Origin: a bacterium
GTDB taxonomy: Bacteria; JACRDZ01; JAJRWM01
Assembly (NCBI GenBank): GCA_024276815.1
Contig: JAJRWM010000100.1
Coordinates: forward strand, 1-39,591
Direction: 5' to 3'
Length of the DNA stretch: 39,591 bases
Numbering within the stretch: position 1 is the first letter of the stretch; each line of letters begins with the position of its first letter. The notes beneath the pieces are model-generated. The model was not told where the DNA came from and made no database searches. It saw only the letters and a list, made by a program, of their open reading frames with translations. The position numbers and the translations under genes are program-made. Below, piece after piece: positions 23,741 through 31,016 of this stretch.

Positions 23741-24752
23741 AAGGTTCGATTTCCACCACTTTATTGTTATTTCTCAAAGACTCTTCGACCGCTTCCAGGA
23801 TCCGGACCACGCGCCAGCCGCTCTTGCCGTCGCTACGGGGCGTCAGCCCGTTTTCAATACATTCGATGAAGTGCGAACACTCGCTTCTCAAAGGTTCCTT
23901 CATGTTAATCTTGGGGATATTGATATCCCCGGAGTGCAGCCGGTATTGGTATTCACCGTATAACTCTTCTTCCTCCGGAACAAATATTCCCTTGTCATAT
24001 AACTTGATTTTGCCCTCGTTGTCCACGTCATCGTAAATAACCATTTTACGGCTGCCGACAATAGTCATCTTTCTTACCTTGCTCGGATCAAGCCAGCTTG
24101 CCTGAACATAAGCGGTAACGTCATCAGGAAAAGAAAGTGACGCGAAAACGACATCCTCGTTGCCCTTTTTAATATAGCAGCCGCCGGTCGCCACGACCTT
24201 ATTGGGCATTTCACCCAATAAATGGAGTAAAATCGATATGTCGTGCGGGGCGATATTCCAGAAGGCGTTAATGTCGTCCCGGTAGCGTCCCAGGTTAACG
24301 CGGTTGGCATAGATATAAAAAACCTTGCCCAGCACGCCGTCATCAATGAGTTCTTTTATTTTCAAGACGGCTGAATTATATTCAAAAGTATGGCCAACCA
24401 TTAAACACAGGCCTTTTTCTTGAGCCAGTTGAGTAAGCTCATGGGCTTCGGCGCTGCTCAGGGTCAATGGTTTTTCCACCAGGATATGCTTGCCGGCCAG
24501 CAAGGCTTTTTTGCCCAGCTTATAGTGAAGGTTGGCCGGCGTGATGATCGCGACGGCTTCAATCCCGGGATCGCTCAGCAACCGGTCAATATCGGTTTCA
24601 GTACGCAAATCAGGATACATCGCCGCCTGTTGCTGAAGCCTGGTTTCGTCCGTGTCACAAATCGCGACCAACTCGGATTTTGGTATCTGGAAAAAATTGC
24701 GGATAATATTGGGGCCCCAATATCCGCATCCGACAACTGCGACTTTTACCAT
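23730..24752 (-). CDS. Gfo/Idh/MocA-family sugar oxidoreductase
   Basis: This 340-residue NAD(P)-dependent enzyme has an N-terminal Rossmann motif (VAVVGCGYWGPNIIRNF), the family motif EKPLTLSSAEA with its active-site Lys, and a C-terminal alpha/beta substrate domain with FWNIAPHDISILLHLLG. Relatives next to beta-helix acyltransferases (WlbA/WbpB type) oxidise the 3-position of UDP-sugars. The ATG has AGGAG about ten bases upstream. It starts 17 bases after the SDR gene and overlaps the acyltransferase gene. No 3-aminotransferase is present in the cluster, so the exact sugar is unknown. Confidence 0.93.
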   Translation of the reverse strand: MVKVAVVGCGYWGPNIIRNFFQIPKSELVAICDTDETRLQQQAAMYPDLRTETDIDRLLSDPGIEAVAIITPANLHYKLGKKALLAGKHILVEKPLTLSSAEAHELTQLAQEKGLCLMVGHTFEYNSAVLKIKELIDDGVLGKVFYIYANRVNLGRYRDDINAFWNIAPHDISILLHLLGEMPNKVVATGGCYIKKGNEDVVFASLSFPDDVTAYVQASWLDPSKVRKMTIVGSRKMVIYDDVDNEGKIKLYDKGIFVPEEEELYGEYQYRLHSGDINIPKINMKEPLRSECSHFIECIENGLTPRSDGKSGWRVVRILEAVEESLRNNNKVVEIEPYAG

Positions 24753-24769
24753 CTTGTTAAAACTCCTTT

Positions 24770-25729
24770 CTATGATTCTGAATATTCTATTATACGATGT
24801 AAAAGCTCATCGATATCGACTTGTGGTTGATAGCCAATCAAATTTTTTATTTTTGTCAAATCGGGGGTGCGTTCCGGCATATCCTCAAAACCCTGTTCGT
24901 AAGCTTCCTCATACGGGATGAATTCGATGGGCGAAGAAGAGTCGGTCATCTTTTTTATTTTTTCGGCCAACTGTAATATGGTGATGGACTGGTTGTTGCC
25001 CAGGTTGAAAATCTGGCCCACCGCCGCCGGCGTATCCATCAGCTTGGTGATCCCGGTCAGTACATCGCCAACGTAAGCGAAACAGCGGGATTGCTGACCG
25101 TCGCCATGAACGGTTATCGGGTGACCCAGCAAGGCCTGCTTGACAAATCTGGGAATCACCATTCCGTACTGACCGGTCTGCCGGGGGCCGCAGGTGTTAA
25201 AAAGCCGAACAATTATTACCGGCAGTTTTTTCTCGCGATGGTAGGCCAGCGCCCAGAATTCGTCCAGAGCTTTGGTGTTGGAATAACTCCAGCGCGAGAT
25301 ATGGGTCGAGCCCAGCAAGCGGTCGTCTTCCTCGCTAAAGGGAGATTCCGTTTTCTTGCCGTAGATTTCGGAAGTTGACGCCAGCAGTACCTTCTTTTTG
25401 TATTTAGCGCTCAGTCTGAGGACAATCTCGGAGCCCAGGACATTGGTCTGGATAGAGCGCAGCGGGTTATCAATGATCCACTTGACCCCCACCGCCGCGG
25501 CCAGGTGAAAAACCTGGTCCACCTGTTTAATCAGGTTCTCCATTATTGATTCATCGCGGATGGTGTCCAGGATAAAGTGGAGGTTCCCGTGTTTTTCGAT
25601 CCCGGCAATGTTTTCCAGGCTGCCCGTGGATAAATCATCAATTATGAAGACCTCGTGGCCGGCCGCCAGCTGTTTTTCAGCCAGATGAGAGCCAATAAAC
25701 CCCGCGCCGCCGGTAATCAGTGTTTTCAC
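24770..25729 (-). CDS. NAD-dependent nucleotide-sugar epimerase/dehydratase (extended SDR)
   Basis: The 319-residue enzyme has the extended-SDR NAD motif TGGAGFIGSHL at residues 7-17, the acidic residue pair IIDDLSTGS, a catalytic triad region with S-T-S-E-I-Y-G and YSNTKALDE (YxxxK), and RLFNTCGPRQ. This pattern is typical of UDP-glucose 4-epimerase, dTDP-glucose 4,6-dehydratase and UDP-glucuronate decarboxylase relatives; STSEIYG and VRLFNTCGPRQ recall the decarboxylase/dehydratase side, but the substrate is not certain. The start is GTG with CCGGAG nine bases upstream. It is the first gene of the sugar cassette, with an extended -10 about 40 bases upstream. Confidence 0.92.
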   Translation of the reverse strand: MKTLITGGAGFIGSHLAEKQLAAGHEVFIIDDLSTGSLENIAGIEKHGNLHFILDTIRDESIMENLIKQVDQVFHLAAAVGVKWIIDNPLRSIQTNVLGSEIVLRLSAKYKKKVLLASTSEIYGKKTESPFSEEDDRLLGSTHISRWSYSNTKALDEFWALAYHREKKLPVIIVRLFNTCGPRQTGQYGMVIPRFVKQALLGHPITVHGDGQQSRCFAYVGDVLTGITKLMDTPAAVGQIFNLGNNQSITILQLAEKIKKMTDSSSPIEFIPYEEAYEQGFEDMPERTPDLTKIKNLIGYQPQVDIDELLHRIIEYSES

Positions 25730-25768
25730 GTATCAAACTCCGGAAGAGAAAATTATTTAAAACGAATC

Positions 25769-25777
25769 ATTATATCA
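25769..25777 (-). promoter_or_regulatory. Extended -10 promoter element for the sugar cassette
   Basis: On the minus strand TGATATAAT (25777-25769) combines a perfect TATAAT with an upstream TG, an extended -10. No good -35 is present. Transcription would start about 32 bases before the SDR gene's GTG, leaving space for its ribosome-binding site. Confidence 0.45.
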
Positions 25778-25882
25778 TAAAAGATTAGGCGCCCGATTTG
25801 ATTTGAGCACGTTAACGGCGGGGCCAACGCGTTCTTGAAATAGGGGCAAAACGGCGTTTCCCCGGTAAACGTCCGGAAGGTC

Positions 25883-27139
25883 TTAACTGCGTCTCTCGGC
25901 TAGGGGGAGATATTTTTTGTTTTCCGGCCCGACATAAATCGAGGCCGGCCTGATTATCTTCTTCCCGCTGATTAGTTCCTCGATCCGATGCGCGGACCAG
26001 CCGGCGACTCTCGACATGGCGAACAGGGGGGTATAAATCTCTTTGGGGAAGCCCAGGTTGTCATAGACAAAGCCGGAGAAGAAATCAACGTTAGGCGCGA
26101 TGATCTTGTCAAGACCTTTAACTTTTCTGAAGACCTCAGGCGTTAACTCGGCGACCTTGTTGTAAAGATTAAATTCAGCGCTTCGGCCATTTACCGACGC
26201 CAATTCCCGGGCTTTTTCTTTTAATAATACCGCCCGGGGATCCGACTTGGTATAAACCGCGTGTCCCATGCCATAGATTAAGCCTGAGCCGTCGCCCCTT
26301 TCCTTACGGACGATTTTACTTAGATAGTCAATTACCTGGCCATCGTTTTCCCAGTCCCTGACGTTCTTTTTGATTTCATCCATCATGGCCATAACTTTCG
26401 CGTTGGCCCCGCCATGCTTAGGTCCTTTCAGCGCGCCAATCGCCGCCGCGAACGCGGAGTAGGTGTCGGTATCGGTGGAAGTGACGCAATGAGTCGTGAA
26501 AGTCGAATTGTTGCCGCCGCTGTGGTCCGCGTGGATAACCAACATCAGGTCCAGGATCTCCGCTTCCAGGGGAGTGTAGCTCCGATCTTCCCGAAGCATG
26601 TAAAGAAAAGTTTCCGCGGTGGTCAGCCCCTCCTTGGGTTCATGAATAAACAAACTTTTGCCATCCAGGTTATATCGCTTAGCCTGGTAAGCGCGGGCGA
26701 TTATGGTGGGGAACTTGGCGATCAGGCTGATGCACTGTTTAATAACATTACCCACTGAAATATCATCAGGGTTAGGGTCTTTTCGGTAAAGCACTGTTAC
26801 GTTGGATTGCAGCTTGTTCATAATATCGGCGCTGGGGAAAGGCAGGATGATGTGCTGGACAAAGCCGGAGGGGAGCCTCCTTTGTTCATACAAAGACTTG
26901 GAAAACATCTCTAACTCCTTGGAACAGGGAAGTTCTCCGAACATCAACAGGTATACGGTCTCTTCAAATCCATGCCGACCCTCTCTCTTGAAACCTTCGA
27001 CCAGGTCCTTGATTTCAATTCCCCGGTAGACCAGCCGGCCTTCAACGGGGATAACCCGGTGCCCTTCTTTGTGATAACCGACGACATCGGAGATTTCAGT
27101 CAGAATGGCCTTGACGCCGGTGCCATCATCATTTCTCAA
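25883..27139 (-). CDS. Citrate synthase (citrate/2-methylcitrate synthase family), N-terminus interrupted by a stop
   Basis: The enzyme condenses oxaloacetate with acetyl-CoA. All catalytic elements are present: HADHSGGNNSTF (first His), GALKGPKHGGANAKV, MGHAVYTKSDPRA and APNVDFFSGFVY (Asp). This frame gives 418 residues from a TTG. However, the same frame continues upstream past a TAA (27160-27158) into an ATG at 27232. That extra part (NNNIEDHWYK-stop-YDIKRGLRNDDGTGV) matches the usual N-terminus of this citrate synthase type, where KRGLRN follows without interruption. The start used by the cell is therefore unclear: reinitiation at the TTG, read-through, or an inactive allele. The gene stands alone between divergent and unrelated units. 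Confidence 0.9.
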   Translation of the reverse strand: MRNDDGTGVKAILTEISDVVGYHKEGHRVIPVEGRLVYRGIEIKDLVEGFKREGRHGFEETVYLLMFGELPCSKELEMFSKSLYEQRRLPSGFVQHIILPFPSADIMNKLQSNVTVLYRKDPNPDDISVGNVIKQCISLIAKFPTIIARAYQAKRYNLDGKSLFIHEPKEGLTTAETFLYMLREDRSYTPLEAEILDLMLVIHADHSGGNNSTFTTHCVTSTDTDTYSAFAAAIGALKGPKHGGANAKVMAMMDEIKKNVRDWENDGQVIDYLSKIVRKERGDGSGLIYGMGHAVYTKSDPRAVLLKEKARELASVNGRSAEFNLYNKVAELTPEVFRKVKGLDKIIAPNVDFFSGFVYDNLGFPKEIYTPLFAMSRVAGWSAHRIEELISGKKIIRPASIYVGPENKKYLPLAERRS

Positions 27140-27157
27140 GCCTCTCTTGATATCATA

Positions 27158-27232
27158 TTATTTGTACCAATGGTCCTCTATGTTATTATTACGCATTGCT
27201 TTTTCCACCAGTAATTTGCTTAAATCAGACAT
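27158..27232 (-). pseudogene. Detached 5' end of the citrate synthase gene
   Basis: ATG at 27232 begins MSDLSKLLVEKAMRNNNIED, then HWYK and TAA, in the same frame as the citrate synthase that continues at 27157. In this protein family such a 25-40 residue helix precedes KRGLRN. Two ribosome-binding candidates exist: AGGAGG about 17 bases upstream, and a weaker AGAG next to the ATG. The stop could arise from one base change in AAA or GAA. Confidence 0.6.
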
Positions 27233-27577
27233 GTTTCTCTTTTATCCTTCCTCCTGATACTAATAAAAAAATACGCCCCGCGAGAAATATCCATCCGTTA
27301 ACACTCCTCGTGATTAGACAGCCCAAGCGATTGTTGATATTTTTTCGCGATGATCCGTGGGAACCGGACAATGAAAGTATTTTACCATTTTAGACGGAAT
27401 TCGTCGAGTCGGATGTTGATTGAGTTGTGGTTGAGGTTGATTCGGGGGTAACCGGTCAGTATTTTGTCGCCCGGTCCCGGTTTGTCATTCCCCTGTCGGC
27501 CAGTCCCCGGATTCCTCCGCTTCACGGATTCCTTACATTCGGGTAAAGTTTAGTTGTTCTCTCAATTAAATACCTGT
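27233..27577. other. Divergent intergenic region between citrate synthase and the membrane glycosyltransferase
   Basis: No gene was recognised. The part next to 27240-27260 holds the AGGAGG of the citrate synthase leader. The stretch 27400-27540 is GC- and GT-rich, with CCCGGTCCCGG and similar runs, but no hairpin with a T-run was found. The promoter of the plus-strand gene begins at 27578. Confidence 0.5.
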
Positions 27578-27607
27578 TTGACCGCTAATTTGACAACTTG
27601 CTATAAT
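27578..27607 (+). promoter_or_regulatory. Sigma70-type promoter for the membrane glycosyltransferase
   Basis: TTGACC (27578-27583) and a perfect TATAAT (27602-27607) are separated by 18 bases. Transcription should begin near 27614, where in-frame GTG codons lie (27614 and 27617), so the message may be leaderless or nearly so. A TTGACA at 27589-27594 is too close to the -10 to serve as its -35. Confidence 0.65.
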
Positions 27608-27613
27608 CGTCAT

Positions 27614-29119
27614 GTGGTGATCCTCTTGAAAATTAAAAAACTGGCGGGTTCCAAATACTTCCCGCTTCTGTCCCTGGTTTTTCTGGCGTTTATCATCAAG
27701 CTGGCTTTTCTTCTGGAAATAAACCAGTACCCCTTTCTTGACGAACTCTCCTTGGACCCGGGTTTTTTTGACCGCTGGGGCATGAGGATCGCCGGGGGGA
27801 AACTCCTCGGCAAACGGGCGTTTTTCGCCGCCCCCTTATATCCCTATCTGCTTGGCGCTGTTTACGCGGTCTTCGGCCACAGCTTGTTTATCGTCCGCTT
27901 TTTTCAGATAGTGCTCAGCAGTATAAATGTAATCCTGATATTTTATCTTGGGAAAGGTTTTTTCAACCAACGGACGGCCTGCCTCGCTTCTCTGTTTTAT
28001 ATCTTCTGCGGCGTTTTCTATTTCTATGAAAGCCTCATATTAAAAACAAGTCTGGGGGTTTTCTTCAATCTGGTTTTCCTGGTGTCTTTAGCGAGTTTTC
28101 AGGAAAAACCAAGCGGGGGGAAAATCTTTTTCGCCGGTTTTACCTTGGGATTGGCCGCCGCGATTCGGGGCAATGTCTTGTTACTTCTTCCGTTTTTATA
28201 TTTTTACCTTTGTTGTTTGGGAGACAGAAAAAAAAGGCTGAGGAATTGTCTGATCTTTTCGGCTGGTTTCGCTTTGGTTCTCTCGCCAATTACTTTGCAT
28301 AATTTTGTGGTCAGCGAAGATCTGGTTCTGGTTAACTCCAACGCCGGGGTAAACTTTTATATCGGCAACAATCCAAGAGCGGATGGAACTTTTAAAAGTC
28401 CGCCAGGTATCAGGGCGAACATGGAATACGAGGAAGCGGACTATCTGAAATTAACCTCCGAATGGCTGGGACGGGAGCCAAAGCCATCAGAAGTTTCGCG
28501 CATCTGGTTTCAGAGAGGACTGGACTTTTTAGTGAAAAATCCCGGGCAAGCGGTTAAATTATATCTGCGCAAGGTTTTACTTTTCTGGAACCGGATGGAG
28601 CTTTCAGATAACCAGGATTACTATTTTTATCGCTCGCTGAGTAAAATATTAAAAATCATGCCGTCCGGGTTTGGGCTGGTCGCGCCGCTGGGTCTCGCCG
28701 GTATGTTAATTCACCTTAAGCGCTGGCGCTCTTTATTCCTGCTTTACTTGTTCGTGGTTGTTTATTTCCTCTCGACCATTCTCTTTTTCATTTTTGCCCG
28801 CTACCGATTAGGCATGTTGCCCTTTTTAATCATTTTCGCGGCGGCCTTTTCGGATATTCTCTGGCAAAATTTTTGTGAAAACCGGTTAAAACAACTGTTG
28901 CCGAAAGCCGGAGCGCTGGCAATGGCCGCGATGCTGGTTTTTTGGCCAATACCCGGAATGAAGAGCACCCACACTCTGGCACTTTCATATAATAAATATG
29001 GACATTCTTTTTATAAAGCTAAAAAATATCAACAGGCGATTAACTACTATAACAAGGCGTTGGAATATTTCCCGGGCTATGTTGATGTTTATAATCGATT
29101 GGGAATTGTGTATTTATAG
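27614..29119 (+). CDS. Integral membrane glycosyltransferase (GT39/ArnT-like) with TPR tail, ended early by TAG
   Basis: The protein has about ten hydrophobic segments and the PMT/ArnT-like arrangement: an acidic first loop (LDELSLDPGFFDRWG), PLYPYLLGAVYAVFG, and ARYRLGMLPFLIIF near the end. Enzymes of this class transfer sugars from polyprenyl-phosphate donors to proteins or glycolipids in the periplasm. After the last helix a TPR begins (YNKYGHSFYKAKKYQQAINYY, YVDVYNRLGIVYL), and the frame then hits TAG at 29117. The next codons continue the same TPR without a shift. Starts at 27614, 27617 (GTG) and 27626 (TTG) are all possible; the frame is open back to 27554. It faces a GT2-TPR gene. Confidence 0.85.
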   Translation: MVILLKIKKLAGSKYFPLLSLVFLAFIIKLAFLLEINQYPFLDELSLDPGFFDRWGMRIAGGKLLGKRAFFAAPLYPYLLGAVYAVFGHSLFIVRFFQIVLSSINVILIFYLGKGFFNQRTACLASLFYIFCGVFYFYESLILKTSLGVFFNLVFLVSLASFQEKPSGGKIFFAGFTLGLAAAIRGNVLLLLPFLYFYLCCLGDRKKRLRNCLIFSAGFALVLSPITLHNFVVSEDLVLVNSNAGVNFYIGNNPRADGTFKSPPGIRANMEYEEADYLKLTSEWLGREPKPSEVSRIWFQRGLDFLVKNPGQAVKLYLRKVLLFWNRMELSDNQDYYFYRSLSKILKIMPSGFGLVAPLGLAGMLIHLKRWRSLFLLYLFVVVYFLSTILFFIFARYRLGMLPFLIIFAAAFSDILWQNFCENRLKQLLPKAGALAMAAMLVFWPIPGMKSTHTLALSYNKYGHSFYKAKKYQQAINYYNKALEYFPGYVDVYNRLGIVYL

Positions 29120-29359
29120 ATGAATAATTATCCGGAAGCGGAGAAAAACTTCAAGAAAGCGCTGGCGGCGGACCCTGATTTTTTAGAAGCCTTGTCCAAC
29201 TACGCGCAATTAATGGAGAGAATCAGTACTTCCCAGGCGATTAAACTCTGGCAAACCTATCTAATGAAAGCTCAAAACAAGCCCAAGGAAAGCCAATATC
29301 TCTCCTTCGCCCGCAAGCATCTTCAAAAATTGCGAAAAAGATCAGGGGAGTCACCCTGA
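29120..29359 (+). CDS. TPR fragment continuing the glycosyltransferase frame after TAG
   Basis: The 79 residues complete the TPR begun upstream: GIVYL-stop-MNNYPEAEKNFKKALAADPDFLEALSNYAQLMER has the usual TPR spacing if the stop is replaced by one residue such as Gln (CAG to TAG is one change). The frame is the same as that of 27614-29119 and the ATG directly follows the stop. There is no ribosome-binding site at the expected distance. It is best read as the C-terminal part of one gene, separated by a nonsense codon, rather than as an independent gene. Confidence 0.7.
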   Translation: MNNYPEAEKNFKKALAADPDFLEALSNYAQLMERISTSQAIKLWQTYLMKAQNKPKESQYLSFARKHLQKLRKRSGESP

Positions 29360-29384
29360 ACTGTTCAGAAGAAACAGTCCTGTT

Positions 29385-30821
29385 TCAGGTAAAGTGTTTT
29401 TTCAGAAGCTGTTTCAGGTTTAAGAGCGTGTTTTTGCTCCTTTCTATTTTCTGCGTCAACTGACTGACAGCGGCGCTGTCCGCCTGTCCGAACTTCGCCA
29501 TATCGCGGTTCAGCCGCTCAATTAAGTAATTCGCTATTGTTACCAGATTGCTTTTTATCATCGGCAGGTCGGCGTCTATCCGAGCGGCCAGTTCATACTC
29601 TTTAAGCGCCAGATCAAACTCGCCCCGCTTGCAGTAAATACTGCCCAGATTACAGTGGGCGGCGGCGTTGTTAGGGTTAATCCCAAGCGATGAGCGATAA
29701 CTGTCTATGGCTTTTTCGAAGTCCCCGCTCAACTCATGTGAAACGCCCAACTGGAAGAAAAGCTCCCAGGAAACAAACCCCAGGCTGGTCGCCAGGTTAA
29801 AGTTCTCTATGGCCTTACGCTGGTTGCTCATGGCCGTTTCCAACAGGCCAATCTGATAATAAATCGGCTGGTAGCCAGGCTTTATGAGGCGAGCTTTTCT
29901 CAGGTGTTTTCTGGCCTGGTTGAAATTGTTGGCGGCTAAATAAGTGAGGCCGAGGTTGTAAACAGCGTCGAAGTAATCTTCTTTAATCTTAATCGCTTTT
30001 AAAAAGCATTCCTCCGCTTCGGTAAAACAGTTTTTCAACTGAAAAAGGTTACCCAGAGCGTTTAAAATGTAAGGGTTTTCCGGTTCAAGCCGGTTGGCGG
30101 TCCGCAGGCTTTTCAGGGCCTTGTCGGGTTGTTCCAATTCCTTTAAGACAACGCCCATTTCATAATGGGCAAGAGCGTTGTCAGGCTCGTTCTTTACCTT
30201 TTTCTCGCCTAATCTCAGCCTGGTTCTCATCTTTTCCCTTGTTTTTTCTTCGCTCACCAACTGCCCGTAGTGATGTATGGGCAGTTCCGTTGACTGCACC
30301 TGAAAGCCCAGGGCCTTGATGGATTTATCAACAGTCTCGTGGACAACGCCCTGAAACCGGACTAGGGGATGGTTTTTAAACAAACGGATTTTGTATGACG
30401 GAATCCAGCCGGGCGCTCCCCGGGCGTGAGTATTGTCGTTCTCCACCGGCTGGAAACCGGCGACTCCGGTTTTTAAACAATAATTGCGGGTGACAAAGTG
30501 GAATGCCTGCGCCGGCGATAGTTCCGGCAGCTTTTTCAGGCGGGCTGCGTCATCGGGAGCGATATGTTCGTCGGGGTCGAGTATCAGGATGTATTCCCGG
30601 GAAGCTTGCCGCAGGGAAAAGTTGCGGGCGGCGGCGAAATCGTCAGCCCATTGATAATCAAAAACTCGTGCGCCTTGCCGCAGAGATATTTCTCTGGAGT
30701 TGTCCTGCGAACCGGTATCGACGTAGATCAACTCATCGGCTACGAATTTAGCCATCGGCCAGAACTCAGGCAAACGCTCGGCTTCATTCTTACCAATGAC
30801 ACACAATGAAATCGTGGACAT
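29385..30821 (-). CDS. Family 2 glycosyltransferase with C-terminal TPR repeats
   Basis: Residues 1-200 are a GT-A fold family 2 glycosyltransferase: SLCVIGKNEAERLP at the start, YVDTGSQDNSREI, AAARNFSL, and the metal-site LDPDEHI. Residues from about 205 to 430 contain roughly six TPRs (AHYEMGVVLKELEQPDKALK, AVYNLGLTYLAANNFNQARK, FFQLGVSHELSGDFEKAIDS, AHCNLGSIYCKRGEFDLALK). This architecture resembles SunS-like and other peptide- or protein-modifying glycosyltransferases, although the acceptor is unknown. The ATG has AGGAG eight bases upstream. It converges on the TPR-bearing membrane glycosyltransferase with 25 bases between stops. Confidence 0.93.
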   Translation of the reverse strand: MSTISLCVIGKNEAERLPEFWPMAKFVADELIYVDTGSQDNSREISLRQGARVFDYQWADDFAAARNFSLRQASREYILILDPDEHIAPDDAARLKKLPELSPAQAFHFVTRNYCLKTGVAGFQPVENDNTHARGAPGWIPSYKIRLFKNHPLVRFQGVVHETVDKSIKALGFQVQSTELPIHHYGQLVSEEKTREKMRTRLRLGEKKVKNEPDNALAHYEMGVVLKELEQPDKALKSLRTANRLEPENPYILNALGNLFQLKNCFTEAEECFLKAIKIKEDYFDAVYNLGLTYLAANNFNQARKHLRKARLIKPGYQPIYYQIGLLETAMSNQRKAIENFNLATSLGFVSWELFFQLGVSHELSGDFEKAIDSYRSSLGINPNNAAAHCNLGSIYCKRGEFDLALKEYELAARIDADLPMIKSNLVTIANYLIERLNRDMAKFGQADSAAVSQLTQKIERSKNTLLNLKQLLKKHFT

Positions 30822-30939
30822 AAAAAAAGCTCCTGTTGATGATTATTTAAACATAAATTTAAAAAAACGACAAACCACCGTTACCCGCCTTGAGCCAAGA
30901 TTCAGCCGCAATTTTATTTTCAGGTTAAATATGATATGA

Positions 30940-30962
30940 TGTTAGAGTTGTTTGTGCTAACA
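30940..30962. promoter_or_regulatory. Palindromic operator-like site before the exopolysaccharide operon
   Basis: TGTTAG (30940-30945) and CTAACA (30957-30962) form a perfect interrupted palindrome with 11 bases between the arms. Two overlapping TATGAT elements (30930-30940) lie immediately upstream and could be -10 sites. The palindrome would then sit at the transcription start, a usual place for a repressor operator. No good -35 was seen. Confidence 0.4.
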
Positions 30963-31016
30963 TTTCATGGAACATGGTATTGTGGAAAGAAAAACAGGAT
31001 GAAAGGATAACAGGCT

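Noticed and set aside
29117-29119. General recoding of TAG as a sense codon
   Set aside because: Several clearly complete proteins (M23 lipoprotein, SDR, Wzc-like kinase, GT4-deacetylase fusion, the 31017-31874 membrane protein) end naturally at TAG, so TAG must work as a stop here.
29371-29386. GAAACAG-TC-CTGTTTC as a terminator between the convergent glycosyltransferase genes
   Set aside because: The loop is only two bases and there is no T-run after either arm; it also overlaps the stop codon of the GT2 gene.
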